A DNA stretch of 51,612 nt. Origin: Novosphingobium sediminicola. GTDB taxonomy: Bacteria; Pseudomonadota; Alphaproteobacteria; Sphingomonadales; Sphingomonadaceae. The notes beneath the pieces were generated by a model that was not told the DNA's origin, did not search any database, and was given only the letters and a program-made list of their open reading frames with translations. Each line of letters begins with the position of its first letter. Within the stretch, counting starts at the first letter, position 1. The position numbers were made by a program, and so were the translations under genes. Below are positions 34,078 through 43,345 of this stretch, in pieces. The stretch lies in NCBI RefSeq assembly GCF_014196525.1, contig NZ_JACIDX010000026.1, forward strand, positions 1 through 51,612. The letters are read 5' to 3'.

Positions 34078-34153
34078 TTTCCGATTTCAGGTTCCCGATT
34101 TCCAAACTCGCCCGTCCCCCATTGTGAAGCGGTTTTGCAAAGGGGTTTTCCAA

Positions 34154-36607
34154 GTGGTGAAGTTCAGGGGAATGTGTGGCGCGGCGGCTGTTGCGATGGT
34201 GGTGATGGGCCTTGGCGCCCCGCCGATGCAGGCGCAGGCGCAAACCCCGCAGATGGCGCAAAACATCGACATTCCCGCCGGTCCGCTGGGCGCCGCCATC
34301 GCCCAGCTTGGCCGGAAGGTGGGCGTGATGATCGCATTCGATCCGGCGCTGGTGCGCGGTCAAAGCACGGCGGGCCTGCGCGGCGCCTATACGCCCGCGC
34401 AAGCGCTTGAACGCCTGCTGCAAGGGAGCGGGGTGGAGGCTCACCCGGATGGCCATGGCGGATTTACGCTGGTCAGGCGCGTGGCACCGGCGACGCACAA
34501 ACCCGCCTCGGCTCCAACGCATGCTCCGGCCCGGACGCCAGAGAGAATGGAACCGGCGCAAAGCGATGATATCGTTGTGACCGCCATTGGCACGAAAACA
34601 AACACGCCCCTGCGCGAGACGCCCCAGTCGATTTCCGTGGTCTCGATGGAGCAGGCGCGCGAACGGAGCATCCTCTCGGTCGGCGACGCCGTGACCTACA
34701 GCGCGGGCGTCTTTGCCAATACCAAGGGCGTGACCTATGGCGGCGATGCCCTGGCCATTCGCGGTTTCGGCAATGACGGCACGACCGGCACAGCCACCAA
34801 CAGCTATATCGACGGATTGCGATTGAGCGGCACAGGTTATGCCAGCGGCGCTCTCGATCCCTATCTCTATGAACAGGTGGAGGTTGTGAAAGGCCCCACC
34901 TCGGTCCTCTTCGGCCAATCGACGCCCGGCGGCCTCATCAACATGGTGAGCAAACGGCCGCAGTCCAAAGCCGGAGGCGAGATCCTGCTGCGTTACGGCA
35001 CTTTTGATCGCAAGCAGGTGGCGGCGGATGTGACCGGACCGCTGACGCAGGATCATCGCCTGCTTTACCGCCTGTCCGGCACCTATTTCGACACGAACGG
35101 CATGACCGCCTTTTCCAATCGAAAACGGGTGATGGTCGCCCCTTCCCTGACGTGGAAACCGGGCGGGCGGACCACCCTCACCCTGCTGACTCATTATCAG
35201 AAGGACAATTTCAAAGGATCGACGCTGAACTGGCTGCCCACCATCGGCACGATCATCGCCAATCCCAATGGCAGCATTACCCCAAACCTGTTCACGGGCG
35301 ATCCCAATTATCAGGGCTGGCGCCGCGAAGTCGCCTCGGTCGGCTATCAACTGGAGCACCGCTTCAGCGATGCGATCAAATTCAACCAGAATTTCCGCTA
35401 TACCAACAACAAGCTGGACAATCAGAATATCTATATCGCCGCCCTCGCCGCCGATCTGCGCACAGTCACGCGGCAGGCTTTCGGCCTGAACGAGAAGTCC
35501 GACGATTTCACCATCGACAATCGCGTCACGCTGAAATTCGATACGGGCGCGGTTGCGCATCAGGTGCTGATCGGGTTGGACGCGCAGTCTTTCCAATACA
35601 GCACGGTGCGGGAATTTGTGACCGCGCCGACGCTCGATCTGTTCGCGCCGACCTATTATCAGACGATCCCGGCCCGCGCGCCCTTTCGCAACCAGCAATA
35701 TGACAACCGACAGATCGGCCTCTATGCACAGGATCAGATCGCCTATGAAGGCTGGCGCCTGCTGCTGGGCCTGCGTCAGGACTGGACCCGATACAGGCTG
35801 ACCTCCTATCTCCCGGCGGGCGCTTCGGACAACAGCAATGCGGCGCTGACCAAGCGCGCGGCGCTGCTATATAATTTCGACAATGGGCTGGCCCCCTATT
35901 TCAGCTATGCCGAAAGCTTTACGCCGCAATATGGGTCTGATTACTCGGGAAAATCCTTCAACCCGGAAAAGGGCCGCCAGTATGAACTGGGCATAAAATT
36001 CCAGCCGCCGGGCAGCCAGAGCTTCATGACGGCGGCGGTCTTTGACTTGCGGCGCAAGAACTATCTTACCGCCGACCGGGATCATGCGCTGTTCTACGTG
36101 CAGATCGGTGAGGTGCGGATGCGTGGGCTGGAAGTGGAAGGGAAGGTCAAGCTCCCGGCCGGGTTCAGCGTGATCGGCGCCTATACGCTGCTCGATTCCC
36201 GCGTCACGAACAGCAATGATACCGTATCGGGCATCGACCCGGCCGATCTCACGGTTAAATCACGCGCGCAGCAGGGGCTGCGCCTGATGGCAGTGCCCCG
36301 GCACAATGCTTCGCTTTGGCTCAATTATGCCAACCTGCGGGGCATCACGCTGGCGGGAGGCTTGCGCCATACCAGCGAGACCTTTGGCGATGCCGCGAAT
36401 TATTCGCGCGTTCCCGCTTTCACGCTGGTCGATGCCTCGGTTCGTTTCGATCTCGGCGCGTGGCTGCCCGGCCTGAAGGGGCTCGAACTCTCGGCCAAGG
36501 CGAACAACCTGTTCGACAAACGCTACATCGCCTCCTGCATCGGCACCAACCGTTGCTATTATGGCGAAGGGCGCGATGTCATCGTCGATCTGGCGTGGCG
36601 CTGGTGA
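34154..36607 (+). CDS. TonB-dependent ferrisiderophore receptor with STN signalling domain (FecA/FpvA-like)
   Basis: About 817 aa from GTG 34154 (AAGGGG 8 nt upstream); GTG 34124 is an alternative. After the signal peptide comes an STN domain (IDIPAGPLGAAIAQLGRKVG, LERLLQGSGVEAH), a linker, the plug (RETPQSISVVSMEQARERS, VEVVKGPTSVLFGQSTPGG) and a barrel with the siderophore-receptor GLRQDWTRYR and SYAESFTPQYG motifs, ending DVIVDLAWRW. The STN domain explains the FecI/FecR pair upstream. The ligand is probably an exogenous ferrisiderophore. Confidence 0.93.
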   Translation: MVKFRGMCGAAAVAMVVMGLGAPPMQAQAQTPQMAQNIDIPAGPLGAAIAQLGRKVGVMIAFDPALVRGQSTAGLRGAYTPAQALERLLQGSGVEAHPDGHGGFTLVRRVAPATHKPASAPTHAPARTPERMEPAQSDDIVVTAIGTKTNTPLRETPQSISVVSMEQARERSILSVGDAVTYSAGVFANTKGVTYGGDALAIRGFGNDGTTGTATNSYIDGLRLSGTGYASGALDPYLYEQVEVVKGPTSVLFGQSTPGGLINMVSKRPQSKAGGEILLRYGTFDRKQVAADVTGPLTQDHRLLYRLSGTYFDTNGMTAFSNRKRVMVAPSLTWKPGGRTTLTLLTHYQKDNFKGSTLNWLPTIGTIIANPNGSITPNLFTGDPNYQGWRREVASVGYQLEHRFSDAIKFNQNFRYTNNKLDNQNIYIAALAADLRTVTRQAFGLNEKSDDFTIDNRVTLKFDTGAVAHQVLIGLDAQSFQYSTVREFVTAPTLDLFAPTYYQTIPARAPFRNQQYDNRQIGLYAQDQIAYEGWRLLLGLRQDWTRYRLTSYLPAGASDNSNAALTKRAALLYNFDNGLAPYFSYAESFTPQYGSDYSGKSFNPEKGRQYELGIKFQPPGSQSFMTAAVFDLRRKNYLTADRDHALFYVQIGEVRMRGLEVEGKVKLPAGFSVIGAYTLLDSRVTNSNDTVSGIDPADLTVKSRAQQGLRLMAVPRHNASLWLNYANLRGITLAGGLRHTSETFGDAANYSRVPAFTLVDASVRFDLGAWLPGLKGLELSAKANNLFDKRYIASCIGTNRCYYGEGRDVIVDLAWRW

Positions 36608-36885
36608 AACGGGCCGCACCGGGGCGAAAGGCTGTCCTGAACCGCATTCTGGCCGGGCTGGGCGGCGGCTATCTGCTGGCCGCCGCTGCAGCTGGCGGGC
36701 TGGCCGCGATATTGCCGATGCCACGGATCGAGGCCGTGGTGACGGCGCAGATCGCCGCCTATGTCCTGTTCGTTCTGGCGGCGCTGGCGGCATTCCTGCC
36801 GCGCAAGGGTGCGACGGCATGGGCGATCATCCTGCTGCCCGGCGCTATCTTTGCGCTGGCGGGATGGCTGGGCGGCGGCCGATGA
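36604..36885 (+). CDS. DUF3649-family small membrane protein
   Basis: 93 aa beginning at GTG 36604, which overlaps the receptor stop by 3 nt. It has three hydrophobic helices (LGGGYLLAAAAAGGLAAIL, IAAYVLFVLAALAAFL, AWAIILLPGAIFALAGWL). DUF3649 proteins accompany PepSY and DUF3325 proteins behind siderophore receptor genes and are thought to assist inner-membrane handling of the ferri-ligand. Its stop overlaps the next start (ATGA). Confidence 0.8.
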   Translation: MKRAAPGRKAVLNRILAGLGGGYLLAAAAAGGLAAILPMPRIEAVVTAQIAAYVLFVLAALAAFLPRKGATAWAIILLPGAIFALAGWLGGGR

Positions 36886-38375
36886 AGGACGGGTTTCGCC
36901 AGACCATGGCCTTCCTGCACAGTTGGGCGGGCCTGTTTCCAGGATGGCTGCTCTATGCGGTCTTCCTGAGCGGTTCGCTGACCTATTACCGGCAGGAAAT
37001 CACCCTGTGGATGCGGCCCGAATTGAGCGGCGCGGCGGCCGATCCGCAGGCCGCCCTCCATGCCATAGACCGCCTGCAACAGGCAGCGCCCGATGCTCAT
37101 CTGTGGCGCATCGATCTGCCCAATGCGCGCAACCCGGTGACGGAAATTTTGTGGAAAGGGGAAAAGGGCGGCTTCCGCTCCGAATATCTCGACCCGCGCA
37201 CCGGCCGGCGATTGCGCGGGCGCGAGACCATGGGCGGCGACTTTTTGTATTACTTCCACTTTGATCTGCACGCGCCCGTCCGGCTTGGGCGCTGGCTGGT
37301 CTGCTTTGCCGCCATCGCCATGCTGGTGGCCATCATCAGCGGGATCATCACGCACCGGCGGCTATTCGCCGATTTCTTCACATTCCGCCCGCGCAAAGGC
37401 CAGCGCAGTTGGCTCGACGCCCATAATGTCGCGGGCGTTCTGGCCCTGCCCTTCTGCCTGATGATCAGTTTTACCGGGCTGATCACACTGGCCACAATGT
37501 TCATGCCATGGGCCATCCAGCGCGCCTATTCGGGCGATGCTGCCGCCTATGCCCTCGATCTGAAAGGGCAAGGTGTGGCTTCCTCCGCCGATGCGCCAGC
37601 GCTGACCGGGCCTATGGTGGACCATATTGTCCGCAGCGCCGAACAGATGTGGCCCAAGGGCCGCGCCGGTCGCATTCTGGTGGACAATCCCTCGTCAAAA
37701 CACGCGACCGTGACGGTGGAGCGGCGGGATTCGGACAGCATATCCTATGATCTCGTCTGGTTGCGGTTCAGCGCCGACGGGCGACTGGTCGCACGCCATG
37801 ACGGCGGCGGACCGGCTGTGACAACGCATGGCTGGCTCTATGGTCTGCATCTGGCCCGCTTCTCGGGCGGGACCTTGCGTTTCCTGTTCTTTCTGTCGGG
37901 ATTGCTCGGCACCGCGATGATCGCAACGGGGCTGATCCTCTGGGTGGTCAAACGGCGCCCGCAAAACCCGGCGTCCCCGCGCCCCATGGCGGCGGAGCGC
38001 GCCAATGTCGCCGTGATCGCGGGCCTGCCGATCGCCATCGCGGCTCTGATGCTGGCGAACCGGCTGCTGCCTGCGGGAATGTCCGGGCGCATAGGATGGG
38101 AGGCTTCGGCCTTTTTCCTCTCATGGATCGCCGCGCTGGTGAATGCATGGATGATGCCGCCCCAACGAGCATGGATAGGACAGGTGCGCTGCCTTGGCCT
38201 GTTGTGCCTCGCCGCCCCGATCCCGCAAATGTTCGTGCCGGAGAGCGGGCTGTTCGCATGGGTCCGAACCGACGACATGGCGCGGGTCTGCGTCGATCTG
38301 GCCCTGCTCACCACCGGCCTCACCGCCTTGGCGGCAGCCAGCATGGGCGGCACAAGGCGGAAGGCCGAGGCATGA
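36882..38375 (+). CDS. PepSY-associated transmembrane protein (siderophore utilisation type)
   Basis: 497 aa with four to five helices around PepSY-like periplasmic domains. The N-terminus MAFLHSWAGLFPGWLLYAVF is the hallmark PepSY_TM helix with its His, and the His-containing segments FHFDLHAPVRLGRWLV and HGWLYGLHLARF are usual in this family, which is implicated in ferri-siderophore reduction in the cytoplasmic membrane. It is translationally coupled on both sides by ATGA overlaps. Confidence 0.88.
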   Translation: MKDGFRQTMAFLHSWAGLFPGWLLYAVFLSGSLTYYRQEITLWMRPELSGAAADPQAALHAIDRLQQAAPDAHLWRIDLPNARNPVTEILWKGEKGGFRSEYLDPRTGRRLRGRETMGGDFLYYFHFDLHAPVRLGRWLVCFAAIAMLVAIISGIITHRRLFADFFTFRPRKGQRSWLDAHNVAGVLALPFCLMISFTGLITLATMFMPWAIQRAYSGDAAAYALDLKGQGVASSADAPALTGPMVDHIVRSAEQMWPKGRAGRILVDNPSSKHATVTVERRDSDSISYDLVWLRFSADGRLVARHDGGGPAVTTHGWLYGLHLARFSGGTLRFLFFLSGLLGTAMIATGLILWVVKRRPQNPASPRPMAAERANVAVIAGLPIAIAALMLANRLLPAGMSGRIGWEASAFFLSWIAALVNAWMMPPQRAWIGQVRCLGLLCLAAPIPQMFVPESGLFAWVRTDDMARVCVDLALLTTGLTALAAASMGGTRRKAEA

Positions 38376-38632
38376 CCCTGCTGCTTATACTTGGCGGTTT
38401 GCTCTGCCTGTGTCTTTCGATGACGCGGCATCAGCGCGACCTGTTGGCGCACGCCTTGCCAAAGCGATCATCGCAAGCCCTGCGATGCTGCGGCTGGGCC
38501 GCGCTCTGCCTGTCTCTGGCCTTGGCCGTGTCCGACGGGCCGCTCGCGATCCTGTGCTGGATCGGCGAGCTGAGCATTGCGGCCCTCATCGTGGCTGCCT
38601 CATGCACTCTTGCTTCGGCAAGGCGCCCGTGA
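38372..38632 (+). CDS. DUF3325-family small membrane protein
   Basis: 86 aa with three hydrophobic segments (LLLILGGLLCLCLSM, CCGWAALCLSLALAV, LCWIGELSIAALIVAAS) and the characteristic MTRHQRDLLAHALPKR after helix 1. It is the last gene of the sigma-FecR-receptor-DUF3649-PepSY operon and overlaps the PepSY gene by 4 nt. It is convergent with the ABC ATPase gene, only 7 bp apart. Function unknown; presumed part of the same membrane assembly. Confidence 0.8.
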   Translation: MTLLLILGGLLCLCLSMTRHQRDLLAHALPKRSSQALRCCGWAALCLSLALAVSDGPLAILCWIGELSIAALIVAASCTLASARRP

Positions 38633-38639
38633 ACGCCCG

Positions 38640-39962
38640 TTATTGCGGATCGTCCAGACTGAATTGATCATCATCCTCGTGATAGGTGAATATCTCGGCA
38701 TAGCGCCCCCAGTTGGTGACGGTCCGCAGCGTTTCGTCGGCGAAATCCTCGCTCATATGGTCTTCCAGCTCGTCGCGGAAACGGCGCGCGGGAGCCTTGT
38801 GGCTGGCGCGCTCGTCAAGGATGCGGCGGATATGACCCGCCAGCGGCACATGGGCCAGCAACGCCTCGCCAAACATCGCCTTGCGCTGGTCAACGCCTGC
38901 CTGCGCATAACGCCGCGCGGATGGGGTGAGCAGCAGATCGGCCCCGCGCAATTCGGCAAAGCGCAGCAATTGCAGCGTTTCGGCCATCGGGAACAGATCA
39001 TCCACCTCGAAATTGAGCGTGGCAGCCAGTTCGGCCATACCGGCCTTGCCGTTGAAGGGCGTGCCGTCCACCTCCTCGATCAGGCCCGCCAGCGTATTGG
39101 TCGAAACGCGCGGCAGGACCATGGCGATGCCTGTGCCGGGAAACACGCCATCGCGGGTGGGCTGAACCTGATCCGGGCGCGCGGTCATACGGGCGTAAAT
39201 ATCATCCACCAGCGCGCGGAACGGCGGATCGAGCCGGTCACGCGGGCGGGGAATATCCACCCTGATCTCGGCCACCACCCGCCCCGGATTGGAGGAGAAC
39301 ACCAGAATGCGGTCGCACATCTGCACCGCCTCCTCGATATTATGCGTCACGATCAGGATCGAACGGATCGGCATCCGCCCTTCCGACCACAGATCGAGCA
39401 GATCGGTGCGCAAGGTTTCAGCGGTCAGCACATCGAGCGCGGAAAACGGCTCGTCCATCAACAGCAGCGACGGATTGACCACCAGCGCCCGCGCCAGCCC
39501 GACCCTCTGCCGCATCCCGCCCGACAGTTCTTTGGGATAGGCGTTTTCAAACCCGTCCAGCCCAATGAGGTCGATGGCGGCCAGCGCGCGGGCGCGGCGC
39601 TCCTCAGGCGGCACTTTCTGCGCCTCCAGCCCCAGCTCGACATTTTCCTGCACCGTCAGCCATGGAAAAAGCGCGAAGGTCTGGAACACCATGGCCACGC
39701 TGGGGTCTGGGCAATCCGGGCCGGCAACGCGCTCCACCGTGCCGTGACGCGGATGGATCAGCCCCGCAATCGAGCGCAGCAGAGTGGATTTGCCCGAACC
39801 GGAGCGGCCCAACAGGCCGACAACCTCGTTCTGATAAAGCGTCAGATCGACATTTTCGAGCACCAGATGGCCGCCCGGCGGCGGGCCGTAATAATGGTTG
39901 AGCCCCTTGACCTTGATCAGCGGGATGACAGGCAGCGAGGCGGCAGGAGCGATGGTTGCCAT
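38640..39962 (-). CDS. ABC transporter ATP-binding protein with C-terminal AAA-associated domain
   Basis: 440 aa, longer than a plain nitrate/taurine-type ATPase (about 260). Walker A GRSGSGKST, Q-loop VFQTFALFPWLTV, signature ELSGGMRQRVGLARAL, Walker B LLLMDEPFSALD and switch VTHNIEEA are all intact. The roughly 150 C-terminal residues (from about TLAGLIEEVDGTPF to the end) match the AAA-associated domain found on this ATPase group and may sense a ligand or partner. ATG 39962 follows the fused permease stop by 20 nt with GGAG upstream. Substrate unknown. Confidence 0.9.
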   Translation of the reverse strand: MATIAPAASLPVIPLIKVKGLNHYYGPPPGGHLVLENVDLTLYQNEVVGLLGRSGSGKSTLLRSIAGLIHPRHGTVERVAGPDCPDPSVAMVFQTFALFPWLTVQENVELGLEAQKVPPEERRARALAAIDLIGLDGFENAYPKELSGGMRQRVGLARALVVNPSLLLMDEPFSALDVLTAETLRTDLLDLWSEGRMPIRSILIVTHNIEEAVQMCDRILVFSSNPGRVVAEIRVDIPRPRDRLDPPFRALVDDIYARMTARPDQVQPTRDGVFPGTGIAMVLPRVSTNTLAGLIEEVDGTPFNGKAGMAELAATLNFEVDDLFPMAETLQLLRFAELRGADLLLTPSARRYAQAGVDQRKAMFGEALLAHVPLAGHIRRILDERASHKAPARRFRDELEDHMSEDFADETLRTVTNWGRYAEIFTYHEDDDQFSLDDPQ

Positions 39963-39982
39963 GGGGAATACTCCGAAGAAAA

Positions 39983-41728
39983 TCAGGACAGCCGCAGGCG
40001 GCGCTCGCCAAAGGCATAAAGCGGGCGCCAGACCATGCGGTTGAAGCCAAGGACGAACAGGCTCATCACCGCGATGCCCAGCGCGACCTGCGGATAATGG
40101 CCCGCCGTGGTGGCATCGGCGATATAGGCGCCAAGGCCATGCGCTTCGAGGCGATGGCTGCCCCATGTCACGACTTCGGCCACGATGGAGGCATTCCACG
40201 AGCCGCCCGAGGCGGTCAGCGCGCCGGTGATGTAATAGGGAAAGATACCGGGCAGCGCGACCTGACGCCACCATTGCCAGCCCCGCACGCAAAACATGCT
40301 CGCTGCCTCGCGCAGGTCGTTGGGGATCGAACTGGCCCCCGCGATCACGTTGAACAGGATGTACCATTGCGTGCCAAGGATCATCAACGGCGAGAGCCAG
40401 ATGTCGGGCAGCAGGCCGAAACGCACGATGCCCATCACCGCAAAAGGAAACAGCACATTGGCCGGGAACGCAGCCAGAAATTGCGCGACGGGCTGAACCC
40501 TCTCTGCAAGACGCGGGCGCAGGCCGATCGTCACCCCAAGCGGCACCCAGACCGCGCTGGCCAGCACGATCAGCACCACGACCCGGACCAGCGTGATCGC
40601 TGCATAGCCAAAGGCCAGCAGGATGTCATGCAGGCCAAGCGAGGTCAGCACATAATGGCCAATCCACCCCAAGGCCGCGACCACCCCCGCCCAGATCGAC
40701 GCCTGCCATATCCGCTCGGTCACGGCATTGGCCGGGCGAGGTTCGGCCGCGCGGCGCCTGAATCGGCGCGGCTCAAGCGCCAGCAACAGCCCGAGCATGG
40801 CCCCAAGAGGCACGAACAGCAGCGGCAGGACGCGGGTGCGACGAAGCAAATTATAGACCCAGCTTTGCGGCGCCTCGGTACCGGCCGTCTGTTCGAAACG
40901 AAACCGGTCGGCCCAGGCCACGATGGGGCGGAAAAACAACTGGTCATAGGCGACGATCACCAGCGCCATCATGCCCACCGCCCAGCCCACCGCGCCGAAA
41001 TCCTGATGCGCGATGGCCAAGGCCAGATAGGAACCGATCCCCGGCAAGGTCACCGTGGTGTTGCCCAAAGTGATCGCTTCGGAGGCCACCACAAAGAACC
41101 ACCCGCCCGACATGGACATCATCGCATTCCATACCAGCGCGGGCGTGGCATAGGGCAGATCGAGCCGCAGGAAACGGCGCAGCGGCGAGAGTTCGAACCC
41201 CTCGCACACTTCCTCCAGATCGCCGGGCAGATTGCGCAGCGACTGATAGAAGCTGAAGGCCATGTTCCACGCTTGCGAGGTGAAGATGGCAAAGATGCTG
41301 GCCAGTTCGGCGCCCAGCACATTACCGGGAAACAGATTCATGAAAAAGGTGACGGTGAAGGTCAGGAAGCCGAGGATCGGCACGGATTGCAGAATATCCA
41401 GCGCGGGCACGACGATCTGTCCGGCACGCCGACTGCGCGCAGCCAACGTCGAGACAATCAGCGTGAACAGCGTGGAGGCCAGCAGCGCGGCAAACATGCG
41501 CAGCACCGTGCGCAGCGCATAATAGGGCAGATGCGCCGGATCGAGCGTCACCGGCTCCAGATGCAGGCTGGAGAGCGGCTCGACCATCCCCTCACCCGCG
41601 CGGAACACCAGCAGCGCCAGACCCGCAAGGATGACGAAACCCATCGCATCCTCGCGGCTGGGGCGTGTCAGGCGCAGCATCCGCGAGAAGCTGGGCAGGA
41701 TGGGGAGCGGTTTTTTGTCGGGGCTCAT
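39983..41728 (-). CDS. Fused two-domain ABC transporter permease
   Basis: 581 aa made of two binding-protein-dependent permease domains in one chain, roughly residues 60-270 and 350-575. Each has the cytoplasmic EAA-like loop (EEVCEGFELSPLRRFLRLDL and LREAASMFCVRGWQWWRQVAL). The single chain would form the whole membrane channel with an ATPase dimer. It lies between an OprB-like porin gene and the ATPase gene. No periplasmic binding protein gene is linked, which is unusual for an importer of this type. Confidence 0.9.
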   Translation of the reverse strand: MSPDKKPLPILPSFSRMLRLTRPSREDAMGFVILAGLALLVFRAGEGMVEPLSSLHLEPVTLDPAHLPYYALRTVLRMFAALLASTLFTLIVSTLAARSRRAGQIVVPALDILQSVPILGFLTFTVTFFMNLFPGNVLGAELASIFAIFTSQAWNMAFSFYQSLRNLPGDLEEVCEGFELSPLRRFLRLDLPYATPALVWNAMMSMSGGWFFVVASEAITLGNTTVTLPGIGSYLALAIAHQDFGAVGWAVGMMALVIVAYDQLFFRPIVAWADRFRFEQTAGTEAPQSWVYNLLRRTRVLPLLFVPLGAMLGLLLALEPRRFRRRAAEPRPANAVTERIWQASIWAGVVAALGWIGHYVLTSLGLHDILLAFGYAAITLVRVVVLIVLASAVWVPLGVTIGLRPRLAERVQPVAQFLAAFPANVLFPFAVMGIVRFGLLPDIWLSPLMILGTQWYILFNVIAGASSIPNDLREAASMFCVRGWQWWRQVALPGIFPYYITGALTASGGSWNASIVAEVVTWGSHRLEAHGLGAYIADATTAGHYPQVALGIAVMSLFVLGFNRMVWRPLYAFGERRLRLS

Positions 41729-41750
41729 GGAACGACCCTCTCACAAGGCT

Positions 41751-43070
41751 TCAGAAGCCCGCATGAACACGAAGCGCGACGATATCGGCCGGGCCGCGGT
41801 CGCGGTTGTATCCCGGATTGGCGATATGCTGATAATCCACCGTCAGCGCGCCCCAGCCCACCGGCCGGAAGGCGTAATAGACCTCGATGATCCTCTCATC
41901 CCCCGGATGGGGCAGCGCGCCATCGCCCACCAGCACGCCCATGCCGCCCGCCGCCAGCCAACGCTTGTGCGCATCGGAAATGTCGCTGACGACGCCCGCC
42001 ACGGCCAGCGTATCCTGCGGCCGCCCCCATGCCTTGCCTTTAAGCGCACCGCCGAAAGCAAGGCTGCGGTCGATATCGGTGAAATCATAGGTCTCGATGG
42101 CGCCGTCACTGGTCCCCGCCCGCAGAAACAGGCCCAAGGCATCGGTCACGTCCTGCTCGGCATTGAGCGCGATGCCGAAACGATCCTGCCTGCGCCGCGC
42201 GGGAGTAAGGTCGAGCGGCACGCCCTTGGCCAGCGCCTCATCGAACCGTGCGAACAGGCCGCGATTGCGAAAGCCCGTCACCCGCAGCGCGCCCTCGCGC
42301 CCGGCGATGCGAAAGCGCCGCTCGCCCTCGATCATCAGGGCGTTCTGGGAGAAATCGGCCTCCAGTTCGACGCCATTGGGAACCTTCGACAGGTTGTACA
42401 AACCAGCGCGCAGGGTCCACGGCCCCTGATACCATTCCGCCGCAATTCCATAGGTATAGCCCCAGGCATTGGCCGCGTAATCAAAGCTGCCCGTGTCGAC
42501 CAGCGCCCAGTTGAGGAAATCGCCGCGCGGATCATGGGCGAATTTGTTGGTGTCGAAAATATCGCCTACGCCCATCTTGCCCGCCGTGATGACGAGGCGG
42601 TTGGCCGTGGTGGTCGCGCGCAACTGGTTGATCCCCGCCTCCAGCCTGACCGCATCGCCGCCCAGCGCGATGGTCTGGCGGACAAAGGCGCGTTGCAGCT
42701 TGAAATAGGGCGCCATCTTGCCGACCTTATAGGCCTCGGCGCTGGGGAAACCGCCCGCGCCCAGCGTGTTTGACAGGCCAAAGCCCTGATCCACCTCGGG
42801 ATTGATCCAGATCTCGCCGCCCTTCCATAGGCGCAGGCCAAGGTAAAGCGTGGCATCATTAGTGGCCTTGACCTGATGGGGATCGAGGCTGTTGTCGGCG
42901 GCATAGGGCGAGGCGAAACCGCCAACGCCCTGCACCACGCCGGTATATTGGCCGTGGATGGCAAAGCGCTGATCCTGCGGAGCAGCGTCATCGGCAAAGG
43001 CGGGCGCGACCAGCATACCCAGCGCAAAGGGGGCAGCGCACAGGGCGCGCATAGCAGTCAGAATGGTCAT
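41751..43070 (-). CDS. OprB-type carbohydrate-selective porin
   Basis: About 439 aa outer-membrane beta-barrel with a signal peptide (ALCAAPFALGMLVAPAFA). Family traits are the IHGQYTGVVQGVGGF start of the barrel, RAFVRQTIALGG, NKFAHDPRGDFLNW and the final VALRVHAGF. ATG 43070 fits the signal peptide; its Shine-Dalgarno AAGGA is inside a hairpin. It is followed 22 nt later by the ABC permease gene, so it may provide the outer-membrane entry for that transporter. OprB proteins take sugars, but a sugar role is not proven by this context. Confidence 0.85.
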   Translation of the reverse strand: MTILTAMRALCAAPFALGMLVAPAFADDAAPQDQRFAIHGQYTGVVQGVGGFASPYAADNSLDPHQVKATNDATLYLGLRLWKGGEIWINPEVDQGFGLSNTLGAGGFPSAEAYKVGKMAPYFKLQRAFVRQTIALGGDAVRLEAGINQLRATTTANRLVITAGKMGVGDIFDTNKFAHDPRGDFLNWALVDTGSFDYAANAWGYTYGIAAEWYQGPWTLRAGLYNLSKVPNGVELEADFSQNALMIEGERRFRIAGREGALRVTGFRNRGLFARFDEALAKGVPLDLTPARRRQDRFGIALNAEQDVTDALGLFLRAGTSDGAIETYDFTDIDRSLAFGGALKGKAWGRPQDTLAVAGVVSDISDAHKRWLAAGGMGVLVGDGALPHPGDERIIEVYYAFRPVGWGALTVDYQHIANPGYNRDRGPADIVALRVHAGF

Positions 43071-43074
43071 TATC

Positions 43075-43113
43075 GGGTCCTTGAACGGAAAGGCACGCTT
43101 TCCGCCCGGACCC
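43075..43113 (-). promoter_or_regulatory. 5'-UTR hairpin covering the porin ribosome binding site
   Basis: On the minus strand GGGTCC and GGACCC (6 bp) enclose CGGAAAG and CTTTCCG (7 bp) with a 5-nt apical loop and a GGG/TTCAA internal bulge. The AAGGA that should recruit the ribosome overlaps the last arm, 4 nt before the ATG. Translation would need the helix to open, so thermal, protein or small-RNA control is possible. Confidence 0.6.
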
Positions 43114-43301
43114 ATCGCGCATCAGATTACGCGCATGGATACCCGGATGGGAAAGCTGCCGACCGCCACGCAAGCGTCAGCAAGGCGGTGAGCCTACTGT
43201 CGCCCTCGTCGGCGGAATGGTTGCAACTTCGCGGCATCGATTGATTCCCTCGGAACGTCGGTCGTGGCTGCTGGTTGCAGGCCGACTCGACTTGGGCGGA
43301 C

Positions 43302-43321
43302 ATATACCCTAGGGGGGTATA
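43302..43321. promoter_or_regulatory. CsoR/RcnR-type operator with G tract
   Basis: ATATACCC-TA-GGGGGGTATA: short AT-rich inverted repeats flank a G/C tract, the form of operators bound by CsoR/RcnR-family repressors. It ends 24 bp before the ATG of the adjacent RcnR-like gene and faces the divergent porin-ABC operon about 230 bp away. Autoregulation is likely, and effect on the porin operon possible. Confidence 0.7.
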
Positions 43322-43345
43322 GTATCAAGGTGAAAAGGTCAGGTC

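Noticed and set aside
33899..35698. Minus-strand open frame (599 codons) opposite the siderophore receptor
   Set aside because: No motif and no ribosome site; the plus strand encodes an STN-plug-barrel receptor.
39956..41890. Plus-strand open frame (644 codons) opposite the ABC permease
   Set aside because: Low-complexity Arg/His/Gln composition; the minus-strand permease has EAA loops and helices.
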